The notes: a model not told the origin generated them from the letters alone. 64,000 nucleotides of DNA from Cytophaga aurantiaca DSM 3654 (GCF_000379725.1 NZ_KB903625.1:7804-71803), one strand, 5' to 3'. Shown: positions 1 to 9,640, counted from the first letter of the stretch. Made by a program: numbers and translations.

Positions 1-24
1 TAAAACCCCAACCCTTTTTTACGC

Positions 25-1002
25 ATGAAAAAAATTTTACGCATTGTTCTGTACATTTTTATTGGTGTACTTGTTTTGGTAACTGGTCTATTGACATACG
101 TCAAAACTGCTCTGCCCAATGTTGGCCCTGCTCCCGAAATTAAAATCGCTTCTACACCTGCATTGGTAGAACGTGGACGCTACCTTGCACACTCTGTGAG
201 CGCTTGTATGGATTGTCACTCAACCCGCGACTGGTCTAGATTTGCAGGTCCGCCGGATACAACAACCTGGGGAAAAGGAGGCGAAGCCTTTGATCAACGC
301 TTTGGATTCCCGGGTGCATTCTATTCAAGAAACATTACACCTGCAGGTATCGGCAGCTGGACAGATGGTGAAGTGTACCGTGCAATCACTTCAGGTGTAA
401 GCAAAGATGGTTCAGCCTTATTTCCTGTAATGCCTCACCCGAATTATGGTAAAATGGCTACAGAAGATATTTACGCGATTATCGCATATTTAAGAACATT
501 AAAACCGATCGATAATAAAGTAGCACAATCCATTCCGGATTTCCCGATGAATTTCATCATCAATACCATTCCTGCTAAAGCAACTCCTCAGGCAATTCCG
601 GACACAGCAAGTAAAATTGAATACGGTAAATATTTATTGAATGCAGCTGCTTGCGCAGAGTGTCATACGAAGCAGGAAAAAGGTCAGAAGATCGCGGGTA
701 TGGATTTCGCAGGTGGATTTGAATTTCCGATTGCAACTGGTACAGTACGTTCATCAAACATTACACCTGACAAAGAAACAGGGATTGGTGACTGGTCTGA
801 AACAGCCTTCATTAACCGTTTTAAAACGTATGCAGACAGCAGCTACACACCTGCAAAAGTTTCTGCCGGTGAGTTTAATACGATTATGCCATGGACCATG
901 TATGCTACAATGAAACGTGAAGATCTTGCAGCTATCTATGCCTATTTACAAACCATTACTCCGATAAAAAATAATGTTGTAAAATTCACAACTAAAAAAT
1001 AA
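25..1002 (+). CDS. Diheme c-type cytochrome, membrane anchored
   Basis: A 325-residue protein with one N-terminal hydrophobic segment (about residues 5-25) that acts as uncleaved anchor or signal peptide, followed by two cytochrome c domains. Two CxxCH haem-attachment motifs are visible: C61-M-D-C64-H65 and C210-A-E-C213-H214, each with a downstream region ending in the usual ...AIIAYLRTLKPI / AAIYAYLQTITPI helix. Such diheme cytochromes pass electrons in the periplasm, often to a terminal oxidase or from a dehydrogenase; no partner gene is next to it here, so the electron donor is unknown. The start at the ATG is the only one giving the membrane segment. A 20-bp-stem terminator follows. Confident on class, not on physiological role. 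Confidence 0.88.
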   Translation: MKKILRIVLYIFIGVLVLVTGLLTYVKTALPNVGPAPEIKIASTPALVERGRYLAHSVSACMDCHSTRDWSRFAGPPDTTTWGKGGEAFDQRFGFPGAFYSRNITPAGIGSWTDGEVYRAITSGVSKDGSALFPVMPHPNYGKMATEDIYAIIAYLRTLKPIDNKVAQSIPDFPMNFIINTIPAKATPQAIPDTASKIEYGKYLLNAAACAECHTKQEKGQKIAGMDFAGGFEFPIATGTVRSSNITPDKETGIGDWSETAFINRFKTYADSSYTPAKVSAGEFNTIMPWTMYATMKREDLAAIYAYLQTITPIKNNVVKFTTKK

Positions 1003-1016
1003 ATCGGTGCATATTC

Positions 1017-1036
1017 AGACGCAATAAATTGCGTCT
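1017..1036. repeat. Short palindrome AGACGCAAT-AA-ATTGCGTCT
   Basis: Perfect 9-bp inverted repeat with a 2-nt loop directly after the cytochrome gene. It has no T-tract of its own. It resembles the short palindromic repeats scattered between Bacteroidetes genes (from memory, not searched). Confidence 0.5.
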
Positions 1037-1050
1037 CTACATTAATGTTT

Positions 1051-1094
1051 ACAATAAAAAAAACCTTCCCATGTGGGAAGGTTTTTTTTATTGT
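1051..1094. terminator. Bidirectional intrinsic terminator
   Basis: Perfect 20-bp stem with an ATGT loop, with A-tract on the left arm and T-tract on the right, lying between the 3' ends of two convergent genes. It can end transcription from both the cytochrome gene (+) and the DUF2911 gene (-). Confidence 0.9.
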
Positions 1095-1111
1095 ATCTAA
1101 TAGAAACAAAC

Positions 1112-1963
1112 TTATTTCTTTTTCGCTTCAGCGATCAAGTCATTTGCCATTTTAGTATAGTCATCATTTTTTGCTTCTGTTGCTAAAGCTACTGTTTGTT
1201 CTGCTGTAGCAATTGCTGATTTCTTATCGTTCAATTTTAATTGAATACGAGCTTTCAACATTGTCATCCAGAATGCTTTTGGATTTTGTTCAATTGCTTT
1301 GTTCACCCAGATCAATGCCTGATTCAGGTCCTTGTTATTTTCATAGTAGTAATTTGCAGCCTGAAAATACGGACGTGAATCAACAGCCATCGTAGTTTCA
1401 ATGTTCTTCATTACTTTAGAATCAATTTCTGTAGTGATCTTAACCGGTACAGAAGTTTTTTCCCAAAGAATTTCTAATGTAGTAGAAGTTGCTGTTACAT
1501 CTGACAAATTGATTGTAAACGTCTCAACACTTTTACTCAAAGCTGTTGGTTTAACAACTACACGAATCACTTCATTTTCTGTTTTGTAGTTCGAAGTATT
1601 TCCGCCTATTGTTAAATCGCTGTACAACATAACTTCCCAGCTGTCTTTATTCGGAACGGTATAGATCGCATATGTCCCAGCTTTTACATCTTTGCCTTCT
1701 ACCTTAACATCATCTGAGAACGTAATTTTTGTAGCAGCATTTGCACCTGTTCTCCAGATTTTTCCATAAGGCACAAGGTCGCCAAATACGGTACGGCCTT
1801 TAACAGACGGACGAGAATAATCAACGGTAATGTCACCTAATCCGAAAGCCTGCTTAATCGTTTGAGAAGTACTTGGTGCCGGTGTCTTTAATGTTTGAGC
1901 TTGAGATACAAGCGTTACGAATGTGAATGCAATTGCACTTGCAATCATAGAGATCTTATTCAT
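1112..1963 (-). CDS. Secreted DUF2911 domain protein with C-terminal TPR-like helices
   Basis: A 283-residue protein starting with a cleavable signal peptide (hydrophobic stretch ending ...VSQAQ around residue 23). Residues about 35-180 match the DUF2911 pattern seen across Bacteroidetes: the block YSRPSVKGRTVFGDLVPYG, then KIWRTGANAAT and a GTYAIYTVP segment. Residues about 195-280 form helical repeats (AANYYYENNKDLNQALIWVNKAIEQNP) like tetratricopeptide repeats. The function of DUF2911 is not known; it is periplasmic or surface-exposed. Monocistronic, ending in the bidirectional terminator shared with the cytochrome gene. Confidence 0.85.
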   Translation of the reverse strand: MNKISMIASAIAFTFVTLVSQAQTLKTPAPSTSQTIKQAFGLGDITVDYSRPSVKGRTVFGDLVPYGKIWRTGANAATKITFSDDVKVEGKDVKAGTYAIYTVPNKDSWEVMLYSDLTIGGNTSNYKTENEVIRVVVKPTALSKSVETFTINLSDVTATSTTLEILWEKTSVPVKITTEIDSKVMKNIETTMAVDSRPYFQAANYYYENNKDLNQALIWVNKAIEQNPKAFWMTMLKARIQLKLNDKKSAIATAEQTVALATEAKNDDYTKMANDLIAEAKKK

Positions 1964-2056
1964 CTGTGGTTTTTAATTTAGGTTGAATTATTATATTTGA
2001 ATTTATGTGTTTTATGCGTTAAACAAAAGTTATTTTTCTGTTACTTCACTTATGTC

Positions 2057-4210
2057 TTACATATGAAGAACAATCCATCCCAGTCTCCATGCTGCATAGA
2101 GTCCAAGACCTATCAATATAAGGAAGAAAAGCATTACTTGCCACAGCGGTCTTCCTTTTGAACTAAAAGGATCGTTTGTATTGATCTTCGCATGTTTAGG
2201 CAATGCGGCTATTTGTGTAAGTGTATTTCCGAATGGAATATTCACAATTACTTTCGCATTCACTGCCCAGCCATTTGCATCCAGGATCAACGCAAGATTT
2301 CTCTGACGTAATTTAAAAAACGCCATGATCATTGCAGGACCGGATATTAGCAATAGCAATCCGGATATTGCCAACGGCATCTTCCACCATGTTAAGCCCA
2401 TAAAACCTGCTATTACAGATGCGAGTGCAGTACCGATAGCACCCAAAGCCAAACCAATTGCAGCAAAGATTCCGACAAATTTACCAACATCAAATGGTAC
2501 AGGCGGAGCAGCAGCAGCTGTTGGTGTTTCAACTTTAGCAGGTACTGTTTCTATTTTGGTTGTTACGTCTGTTAATACTTTGTTGTCCTGTTCGGAAGCA
2601 AATTTATTAACCTGCTTTTCAACAAAACGCGAAACTTTTCTATACGGAGACCAGAATGCCTGAATGATGCTGATCGGGTTTTCTACAATTTTTACAATGG
2701 TAGCATCGTACGCAACGCCTTTTCTATCATAGAATACAGCATTACGACCTACGATCAGGTTGTCAATATCTCCATTGGTTAAAGCAGCAACAATAATAAT
2801 GGTTTCGCCGGTAGATTTGGATACACATTTGCAATAGATCAAAAACATACCGCTCAATGATACCATCATATCATGTTTAGCCATGTCGCTTACCTTGATA
2901 CATAAGTCACAACTACGCTGATCAATGTATAATGTACCGGACTGAAAGATGGCAGTATGATCGGGCGAATAAAAATCGTAGAAGGTTACGAAGTTTTTAA
3001 TCAACGTAAATAAGTCGCGGTAATAACGCACCAGCTTATCCACCAAAATAATATTATTCGCTTCTGTTTCTAAGGCTTTATCTTTTTCAATCAAGTCAAA
3101 CAATTGTACAGAAATAGTTGAGGACAAAACCTTTCTGATCTGCTCCAGACCTAGCGCTTCAACCTGATGGCCGGCTTTTTCAGATTTCCATACTTCATAG
3201 GCTTGAAATTTTTCTGAAATTGAATTCCATTCCGATTCAGACAAGGTTTTTTTATTTGGAAAAAGATGATTCGTTATATGCGTCTTCAGCTGATTGATCT
3301 TATCTTCCCAGGCTGGATTTATTCCTTGATGTAAGGGTAATTCTTTTTGTCCTTCAATTTTTGCCAACGGAAATGTTTCGATCTCTTCCAAACACGTTGT
3401 GAGATCTTTGGCAGTAATTACTTCGACACGTGCTGTAAGAAGATTTAACACCGTTGTTGTTTCGGGATCAAATGCAGCCAAACGGCAACGCAGAAAATAA
3501 TCATCTATCTTAGATTTAACCGCCAGATAGGTTTGATAAGACAATTCCGTATTTTCATTAAAAGGTAAAATGGTTGATTTATTATCTTCTGATTTTTTAT
3601 ACCATTCTGAATATGCAGTGCATTGCTCCAAAAATATATTTAGGAATTCTGTATCGATACCTTCTTTACCACCACGGTCTGTAAGGCTTCCCATGCAGGT
3701 AATGATATCCTTCAGAAGTGCTTTTAATTCATCTGTCGGGGTGGAATCTTCTGTTATAATACCATCTCCGTTAAATGCTGTACCATTAAATATTTTAACT
3801 CGGTCTGAGGTTTCTTCTACCGTTAAGGTTGTTGCGTCCGGTCGACCTAAATTCTTTAAAATATTTTTTGCTGAAGCCATTAATATTTTGCCTTCAGCGG
3901 TATCTTCATTAATGGCACTTAGCGGAAATACAGTATCCTGTTTCATCAGATCATCCGGATTATGAATGATCGATCCGATCCATTTAATAGCGGCAAGCAT
4001 TTCCACGACTTTAATGTGACCATCGTTGTCGTTGTCAATCAATTCTAAGGTTGCAGCATCAATTTCCAATCCGCTCGTTGGACAGCTTAATACCGTCCAT
4101 AATTTCTGATCTAAATGTTCAAGAGCAAGAATATCCTTACCTGAATCAAAATTTACTCTCTTAACTCCTCCTACGGAAGAAAAACTCCATTCGTAATTTT
4201 TAGTTGACAT
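2057..4210 (-). CDS. Large protein with a canonical EF-hand loop and C-terminal membrane segments
   Basis: A 717-residue protein without signal peptide. Residues 59-70 form a textbook EF-hand loop (D59, D61, D63, G64, I66, E70), followed by helical sequence; a degenerate second loop (FNGDGIITEDS) lies near residues 145-155. The middle 200-500 region is soluble and mostly helical. Near the C-terminus there are three hydrophobic segments: about residues 590-615, 620-645 and 690-712, with a short soluble stretch between. This suggests a calcium-sensing cytoplasmic part on a membrane anchor. I do not recognise a named family. It is monocistronic, with 65 bp separating its start from the upstream gene on the same strand. 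Confidence 0.75.
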   Translation of the reverse strand: MSTKNYEWSFSSVGGVKRVNFDSGKDILALEHLDQKLWTVLSCPTSGLEIDAATLELIDNDNDGHIKVVEMLAAIKWIGSIIHNPDDLMKQDTVFPLSAINEDTAEGKILMASAKNILKNLGRPDATTLTVEETSDRVKIFNGTAFNGDGIITEDSTPTDELKALLKDIITCMGSLTDRGGKEGIDTEFLNIFLEQCTAYSEWYKKSEDNKSTILPFNENTELSYQTYLAVKSKIDDYFLRCRLAAFDPETTTVLNLLTARVEVITAKDLTTCLEEIETFPLAKIEGQKELPLHQGINPAWEDKINQLKTHITNHLFPNKKTLSESEWNSISEKFQAYEVWKSEKAGHQVEALGLEQIRKVLSSTISVQLFDLIEKDKALETEANNIILVDKLVRYYRDLFTLIKNFVTFYDFYSPDHTAIFQSGTLYIDQRSCDLCIKVSDMAKHDMMVSLSGMFLIYCKCVSKSTGETIIIVAALTNGDIDNLIVGRNAVFYDRKGVAYDATIVKIVENPISIIQAFWSPYRKVSRFVEKQVNKFASEQDNKVLTDVTTKIETVPAKVETPTAAAAPPVPFDVGKFVGIFAAIGLALGAIGTALASVIAGFMGLTWWKMPLAISGLLLLISGPAMIMAFFKLRQRNLALILDANGWAVNAKVIVNIPFGNTLTQIAALPKHAKINTNDPFSSKGRPLWQVMLFFLILIGLGLYAAWRLGWIVLHM

Positions 4211-4275
4211 ATACGATAAAATTGAATGCTATAGAAAACATAAATATAGCAAATGATCTTTCAAAAAAAACATGT

Positions 4276-5283
4276 TTAATTCGATAGCTCAAAGGCTTCT
4301 GCAATCAATTCGAACGAGCGTTTGCGGTCTTCGGGCTTCCCGGCCATGGTAGAAATAATGATTTCATCTACCTCAAATTCTTCTGCCAAAGTTTCAAGCT
4401 GTTTCTTTACCGATTCTTTCGTTCCTGAAATAACTCTGCCATTATTACGGCCGATGCGTTGAAGTTCTTCCTGTGTAAAAACATATTTTTGTATGGTTTC
4501 ATAATCCGGATAATCATGAAACTTCCCTGCTTCAAATTGCAGAAAAATATAATCCATAAATTTTCGCATCTCTACTGCCTTTGCATCTGTATCAGCACAC
4601 AACACAAAAATAGAAACCATTGCAAGTGGCTTCGGAAAATAGTCCGAAGGCTTAAATTTTTTCTTGTAGGTATCAATTACCGCGCGCGTTGCAAAGCCAT
4701 TGATAAATTTTGCAACAACGAGTCCAAGACCGAATCGTGCAGCGATCTCACTGCTTCCGCCGCTTGAACTCAATATCCATTGATCCGGAACTGTTGTAGA
4801 CTGCGGTACAGCAAGTATTTGTCGGTTATCACGTGTATAGGCGCTATCCGTAAAGAAATTCTGTAAGTGATCCAACTGGCGCAGATAATCTTCTTCTGCA
4901 AATTCATTGGAAGGATTTAACAACGAAGACGTAAGACGATCTGTGCCCGGCGCTCTACCCATCCCCAGATCGATGCGCCCGGGGAAAAGTGTTTCTAACA
5001 TTCTGAAATTTTCTGCCACTTTTAAGGCACTGTGATTAGGAAGCATGATCCCGCCTGAACCGATCCGGATGTGTTGTGTTTCACTCGCCAGCTTCACCAT
5101 TAAAATTTCCGGTGCCGATCCTGCAATAAAGGTAGAATTGTGATGTTCCGAAACCCAAAAACGGGAGTAGCCCAAATGCTCTGCAAGCTTCACAGTTTCA
5201 ATCGTTTCTTCAATTGCTTCCTTCGCAGATCTGCCTTTTTGAACAACCGATTGATCTAAAATTCCTATTTTAATTTTCCTCAT
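4276..5283 (-). CDS. Luciferase-like (LLM) flavin-dependent monooxygenase
   Basis: A 335-residue protein with the LLM TIM-barrel pattern: KIGILDQS at the first strand, FWVSEHHN (residues about 43-50), IGSGGIMLPNHS with the conserved NH, RIDLGMGRAPGTD around residue 103-115, and WILSSSGGSSEIAARFGLG near residue 170. This matches the MsnO8/YhbW-type subgroup of flavin oxidoreductases that use reduced flavin supplied by a separate reductase. The substrate cannot be deduced. The C-terminal segment VDEIIISTMA is also typical. Stands alone, with a repeat-rich 700-bp region upstream. Confidence 0.88.
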   Translation of the reverse strand: MRKIKIGILDQSVVQKGRSAKEAIEETIETVKLAEHLGYSRFWVSEHHNSTFIAGSAPEILMVKLASETQHIRIGSGGIMLPNHSALKVAENFRMLETLFPGRIDLGMGRAPGTDRLTSSLLNPSNEFAEEDYLRQLDHLQNFFTDSAYTRDNRQILAVPQSTTVPDQWILSSSGGSSEIAARFGLGLVVAKFINGFATRAVIDTYKKKFKPSDYFPKPLAMVSIFVLCADTDAKAVEMRKFMDYIFLQFEAGKFHDYPDYETIQKYVFTQEELQRIGRNNGRVISGTKESVKKQLETLAEEFEVDEIIISTMAGKPEDRKRSFELIAEAFELSN

Positions 5284-5993
5284 TGTGAATCAATCTACTA
5301 CAACAGTTTGTATAAGGATTTTATGCTTCATAAAGTTCCACATTTGAATGCTCAAATGAAATTGAATCACAAAAGTCTGATACCAAAAATGTTATGGTAA
5401 TGGCATGGTCTGGCAAAGCTGGAGAATATTCCTTTTCCCTAATCCCGTTAGGGATATAATATCTGTAGCAAAAGAATTAATCCGAATCAAAACATGCACG
5501 AGTCCCATCGGGACGACATAGTAAAATCGTTACGAGTCGCTCCTATACGGAGCTCCGTGCGTAAGAATTCGTTGGCGATCGTTTTCTACAGATATATTAC
5601 TCCGATGGAGTAATTACTGAGATCGATAAAGTCAATATCAATTTTAACTTGCTCATCCATAATTCGCTGCACCGAAATAATTCATATGAACCGTAAAAAA
5701 AATCTGACTTTACTGCATAGACTACAAAAAATGCTCCGGTACATTACTATATCGTTGAACTTTTCACAGATAGATTTATGCTATAACAAGAAAGATTAAA
5801 AACCTTGTATTTACTGACGTATACACCGAATTCATTTCCATTCAAATAGCTATCATTTAACAACTTTATTATTTAAAATAAGGCAATACTTTTCAAGTTG
5901 AATTGAATACTTACATAATCATAACAATATGATATAAAAACCATAATTTGAAATCAAACGAACATTTTTTTCTTATTTACTATTTTAGAAAAA
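5284..5993. repeat. Gene-free region with a REP-like palindrome cluster
   Basis: The 710 bp between the LLM gene and the PAS kinase hold no plausible gene. From 5437 to 5612 there is a cluster of short hairpins: CCCTA-ATCCCGT-TAGGG (5437-5453), GTCCC-ATC-GGGAC (5502-5514), CTCC-TATAC-GGAG (5540-5552) and TACTCC-GAT-GGAGTA (near 5598-5612). It is bracketed by an inverted pair, ATATCTGTAGCAAAA (about 5459-5473) and TTTTCTACAGATAT (about 5582-5595). The rest is A+T-rich and presumably contains the promoters of the divergent genes; I could not place them. Confidence 0.6.
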
Positions 5994-8366
5994 ATGAATC
6001 CATTAGGTGACAATGAAAAGCATCGAGTGCATGCGCTTCAACAGTATTTATTAAATGATGCAAAAGGCCAGGAAGCATTCAAAGATTTAACAATTATCGC
6101 AGCATCCGTTTGTAATACGGAGAATGCTTATATCACATTGATAGATGACGAACGTTTGCATTTTTTAGCATCAAAACAGTTTGTACTGAGTGACATTGAC
6201 CAAACACTTTCTTTTTGCAGGATTACCATTCAAAGCAACCAGATACATGAAGTTACAGATGCGTTAGAGGATGAAATCTTCAAACACAATCCCTATGTTA
6301 TCGGAGAGCCTTATGTACGTTATTATTGTGGAGCGCCGCTGATCGATGAAGGTACAGGTGATAAACTGGGCGCTCTATGTGTAATAGACACAAAAACCAG
6401 AATGCTTTCTGATAGTCAAAAGACGTCTCTTGTATTATTGGCTAAGCAAGTAATGAATGGCTTCAAACTTTCGCGAAGAGAACGTGAACTGGAACTGGAA
6501 CACGTAGCCATGGAAGAAGTGATTGTTGAGCGCACGGAAACGCTAATGGATACCAATCACTGGCTTTCAAAAATAATTGACCTTGTACCCCATCCGATCT
6601 TCTTAAAGGATAAAACAGGAAAATATTTATTAGCGAATGGTGCACAAGGCAAATTGTTCGGTAAAGATTCGAGTGAGCTGTTAGGAAAAACTGATGTAGA
6701 TTTTGTTTTCAATAAAGCTGAATACAAAGTAATCAAAGAGAGCGATGATGCTACCGTAGAAAGCCGTGAGATTGTTATTCTTCCGGAACAAGTGATCACC
6801 TTAGGCGAACGTAAATATTATCTGCATACATCAAAAATTCCTGTGATCAGTCCGGTTGACGGCGAGTTACGAATTTTGGGTGTATCCGTTGACCTTACAG
6901 AGGTACGTTTCCTACAAATGGAATACGACCAGAGCATGGAGGCATTTCAAAAGCTGGTTGAAATATCTCCCGATGCGATTTACATACAAAGCAAATCAGG
7001 CGACATATTGTTTGCCAACCCTTCCGGAGTAAAGCTGCTCGGAGCAACAGACATGAACGACCTGTTAGGTAAATCCGTGATGCAATTCATACATCCGGAT
7101 TCTTTGAATGAAGTAGAAAACAGAATCGGAAATTCAGCATCACTCAATGGGAAAATATCTGAACAAAAAGCAATTACCTTAACAGGTGAGATCATAGACA
7201 TTGAAGTAGTGTCTGTATCCTTTATATACAATGGCATAGATGCTGAGCAGGTAATTGTTCGGGATGTATCGGACAGAATCAAAGCACGACAGGCACTGTA
7301 TCAAAGCAGAGAAGAATTCAGAACACTTACCGACAATTCAACGGATATCATTGCACGGATCAATACCGATCTGACATTCGTATACATCAACAAAGCAATC
7401 ACAGCGATTACAGGAAAGCAGCTGGATTATTATTCAGGAAAGACAGCTAAAGAGGCCGGCTTCGAAGAGCATTTGTGTACAGGGATCGAATACATTGTTG
7501 AGAAAACCGTTGCGATCGGGAAGGCAACATCGCTCTATTTTGAAAATCCGGAATTGGTTGACAAACCATTCCGATATGCCCATGTGATTTGCGTACCGGA
7601 ATTCGACAGTTCTAAAAATGTCATCTCTGTATTGTGCACCGTACAGGATGTAACCGAATTGAAAGAAAATGAAAAACAACTGATCCAAACGAGTAAAGAC
7701 CTGGATCGTTTTGTATACAGCGCTTCACATGAATTAAGAGCCCCGTTGAAATCCATCTTAGGACTTGCCAATTTAATGCGTCATGAAATTGAACATGAAA
7801 ATTATACAGAACTCAATGAATACAATTCCAGAATTGAACGCTCGGTAAAAAGACTGGATGAAACGGTGCAAGGCATCATTGACTACTCGCGCAATGCCCG
7901 TATTGATGTAGCGCGTGAAGTAATATCCTTTGACAGTATTATCTCAAATGTATTGGAAAACCTGAGTTCCTTATCTAATTTCTCACACATTCAATTCAGT
8001 ACGGAGATCTTGTTAAACAACACCTTTTATTCCGACAGCAGAAGGATCAAAATTATATTAAGCAACATCATTTCAAATTCAATCAAATACGCAGATCTTT
8101 CTAAAGAACAATCCTTTGTAAAGTTATCTATACAGGACAATTCATACGGATGTGACGTCATCATCCGTGATAATGGCATTGGCATTGAACCGAAATACAT
8201 TCAACACATTTATGATATGTTTTTCAGAGCTACCAGTAACAATGAAGGCGATGGATTGGGTTTGTACATAGTTAAGGAAACCATTGATAAGCTGCACGGA
8301 AATATTACGGTAGAATCTGTTCTGACTGAAGGCTCTACATTTAAAATTCATTTTCCGAATTTGTAA
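5994..8366 (+). CDS. GAF-PAS-PAS-PAS sensor histidine kinase
   Basis: A 790-residue soluble kinase. Residues about 10-160 form a GAF domain (CNTENAYITLIDDERLHFLASKQ, then YYCGAPLIDEGTGDKLGALCVID). A short coiled coil leads to three PAS domains at about 190-300, 310-430 and 440-550. The HisKA box FVYSASHELRAPLKSILG contains the phosphorylated H579; the HATPase domain has an N-box (NIISNSIKYA), DNGIGIE and GDGLGLYIVK. No membrane segment is seen, so it senses cytoplasmic signals. No response regulator is adjacent, making it an orphan kinase. The start gives a complete GAF domain. Confidence 0.92.
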   Translation: MNPLGDNEKHRVHALQQYLLNDAKGQEAFKDLTIIAASVCNTENAYITLIDDERLHFLASKQFVLSDIDQTLSFCRITIQSNQIHEVTDALEDEIFKHNPYVIGEPYVRYYCGAPLIDEGTGDKLGALCVIDTKTRMLSDSQKTSLVLLAKQVMNGFKLSRRERELELEHVAMEEVIVERTETLMDTNHWLSKIIDLVPHPIFLKDKTGKYLLANGAQGKLFGKDSSELLGKTDVDFVFNKAEYKVIKESDDATVESREIVILPEQVITLGERKYYLHTSKIPVISPVDGELRILGVSVDLTEVRFLQMEYDQSMEAFQKLVEISPDAIYIQSKSGDILFANPSGVKLLGATDMNDLLGKSVMQFIHPDSLNEVENRIGNSASLNGKISEQKAITLTGEIIDIEVVSVSFIYNGIDAEQVIVRDVSDRIKARQALYQSREEFRTLTDNSTDIIARINTDLTFVYINKAITAITGKQLDYYSGKTAKEAGFEEHLCTGIEYIVEKTVAIGKATSLYFENPELVDKPFRYAHVICVPEFDSSKNVISVLCTVQDVTELKENEKQLIQTSKDLDRFVYSASHELRAPLKSILGLANLMRHEIEHENYTELNEYNSRIERSVKRLDETVQGIIDYSRNARIDVAREVISFDSIISNVLENLSSLSNFSHIQFSTEILLNNTFYSDSRRIKIILSNIISNSIKYADLSKEQSFVKLSIQDNSYGCDVIIRDNGIGIEPKYIQHIYDMFFRATSNNEGDGLGLYIVKETIDKLHGNITVESVLTEGSTFKIHFPNL

Positions 8367-8384
8367 GCTTTCTATTAAGAGTCG

Positions 8385-8465
8385 AAACCTATGAGGTTTT
8401 GTAGCTAAAAGAACGTATGATCTCCAAATGAGCAGAGATAATCGTAATATAAACCTCATAGGTTT
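8385..8465. repeat. Inverted 15-mer pair AAACCTATGAGGTTT / AAACCTCATAGGTTT
   Basis: Exact 15-bp arms at 8385-8399 and 8451-8465, 51 bp apart, directly downstream of the kinase. Each arm is also nearly self-complementary. Reads as a small intergenic mobile or structural repeat; no coding potential between the arms. Confidence 0.55.
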
Positions 8466-8472
8466 AATAAAA

Positions 8473-8511
8473 AACAAAGGCTCTGATTTATAATAAATCA
8501 GAGCCTTTGTT
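8473..8511. terminator. Bidirectional terminator, 18-bp perfect stem
   Basis: Perfect stem 8473-8490 / 8494-8511 with a TAA loop, between the kinase (+) and the small SDMG gene (-). The arms end in AACAAAG / CTTTGTT, so the T-tract is short. Confidence 0.75.
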
Positions 8512-8527
8512 ATGTTAACGGTTTCGA

Positions 8528-8677
8528 TTAAACGGTAGCTGTAACGGACTGCTTTACTTCTCCCTCACTTGTAACTTTCCTGCGCATTCCCATATCTGAA
8601 ACGCGAACGGGTTGAACATTGTCCTTTTCTGTTTTCTTCGAAACAGATTTCGGTTCTGGTGTTGCTGTGTTTTTCAT
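8528..8677 (-). CDS. Small SDMG-motif protein, 49 residues
   Basis: A short ORF running from an ATG at 8677 to a TAA at 8528, 49 residues. It is lysine/serine-rich in the first half and then reads VRVSDMGMRRKVTSE. The SDMG motif followed by a basic/hydrophobic tail is shared with a second small ORF at 11832-11957, which is the main reason to believe it is real; the two also share an ACACAA(C/T)C stretch just before the start codon. It ends next to a strong terminator. No signal peptide, no known family recognised. Could be a peptide precursor or a small regulatory protein; function unknown. Confidence 0.6.
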   Translation of the reverse strand: MKNTATPEPKSVSKKTEKDNVQPVRVSDMGMRRKVTSEGEVKQSVTATV

Positions 8678-8915
8678 AACGGTTACGGTTGTGTTAAAAT
8701 AAACATGTAAAAAATACCCATATATGTGTTTGTACGCACATCAAATAATACGAGTTGTATTTTAAGCTACATATTTATCCGCTGTTTTCATTCAAAAGCG
8801 GAAATATTTTTAAAAGATTTTAACAAAGGATAATGAAAAAGGACTAAAAAGTGTATTTCATAACATTAACGAAACGAAATCATAATTGCGTGTTTAAACA
8901 GGAATTGATTCGGAC

Positions 8916-9611
8916 TTAAAAAGGAATCATCGCAATTGTCCGTTCAAATTTTTTATTTTTTATAATAATAGCAAAAGTATATCCACCGGCACCATCGCTA
9001 TTTAATCCTTCAATGTAGAGAATATCATGTTGTACATCATAATAAACATTCATGTATTCAAGGGTTGGCTCAAACAACTGTTTATATGCTTCTGCAGGAA
9101 GTATAATTTTATTCCCATTCATTGTAACCGTCATATACTCATACGCATTTCGTGGTATGTTCCCATCTATTCCCCAGGCTTTCTTATGATTGATATTTTC
9201 GACATATTTATGCTCTGTGTCATATTCAATTGTATTGGATTTGGGATCAAATGGTTTTGTTTTCACGTCCACTTGAATAGTTTTATTTTTGAAAACGATT
9301 TTATCTTTTAATGCTTGGCTTACTGAAATCGATTCATAATCATGAATAAATTTCACTCTCGATCTGTGAATATAACCGGAACTATGTTGTGCACCATTCT
9401 GATATACATCAATCGGATACCAATCATTTTGACCTTCCTCTTCAAAACAATAAAATATATCTGCAGTAGTAAGTTTCATAATTACTTCACCTGAAATATC
9501 AGGTTTCGAACGCACATTTACATATCCATCCGGATCTTGAATAACTGCAAGCTGTGCCTGCGTACCCAAAGCAGTCAAACAAAAAATAACTAAAAGTAAA
9601 AACTGTTTCAT
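8916..9611 (-). CDS. Secreted protein with bacterial SH3-like domain
   Basis: A 231-residue protein with a cleavable signal peptide (MKQFLLLVIFCLTALGTQAQ). Residues about 22-95 look like a bacterial SH3 domain (DPDGYVNVRSKPDISGEVIMKL...WYPIDVY...GYIHRSRVKFI). The remaining part is beta-rich and unrecognised. SH3-like domains in secreted proteins usually bind cell wall or act as protein modules. A run of thirteen perfect 7-bp repeats lies 30 bp upstream of the start codon, so expression might depend on repeat number. Confidence 0.82.
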   Translation of the reverse strand: MKQFLLLVIFCLTALGTQAQLAVIQDPDGYVNVRSKPDISGEVIMKLTTADIFYCFEEEGQNDWYPIDVYQNGAQHSSGYIHRSRVKFIHDYESISVSQALKDKIVFKNKTIQVDVKTKPFDPKSNTIEYDTEHKYVENINHKKAWGIDGNIPRNAYEYMTVTMNGNKIILPAEAYKQLFEPTLEYMNVYYDVQHDILYIEGLNSDGAGGYTFAIIIKNKKFERTIAMIPF

Positions 9612-9640
9612 AATTTTTTTTTAATATTAAGCGAAATGAA

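Noticed and set aside
91-104. Perfect FNR-like palindrome TTGAC-ATAC-GTCAA
   Set aside because: It lies inside the signal/anchor codons of the cytochrome gene, well after its start, and differs from the ATGAYN4ATCAT pattern of the two intergenic sites.
2857-2869. ATGAT-ACC-ATCAT resembling the proposed operator
   Set aside because: The spacer is 3 nt, not 4, and it is in the middle of the EF-hand protein coding region.
8700-8915. Search for a modification enzyme or transporter beside the SDMG peptides
   Set aside because: None is present near either ORF, so a RiPP assignment is not supported by context.
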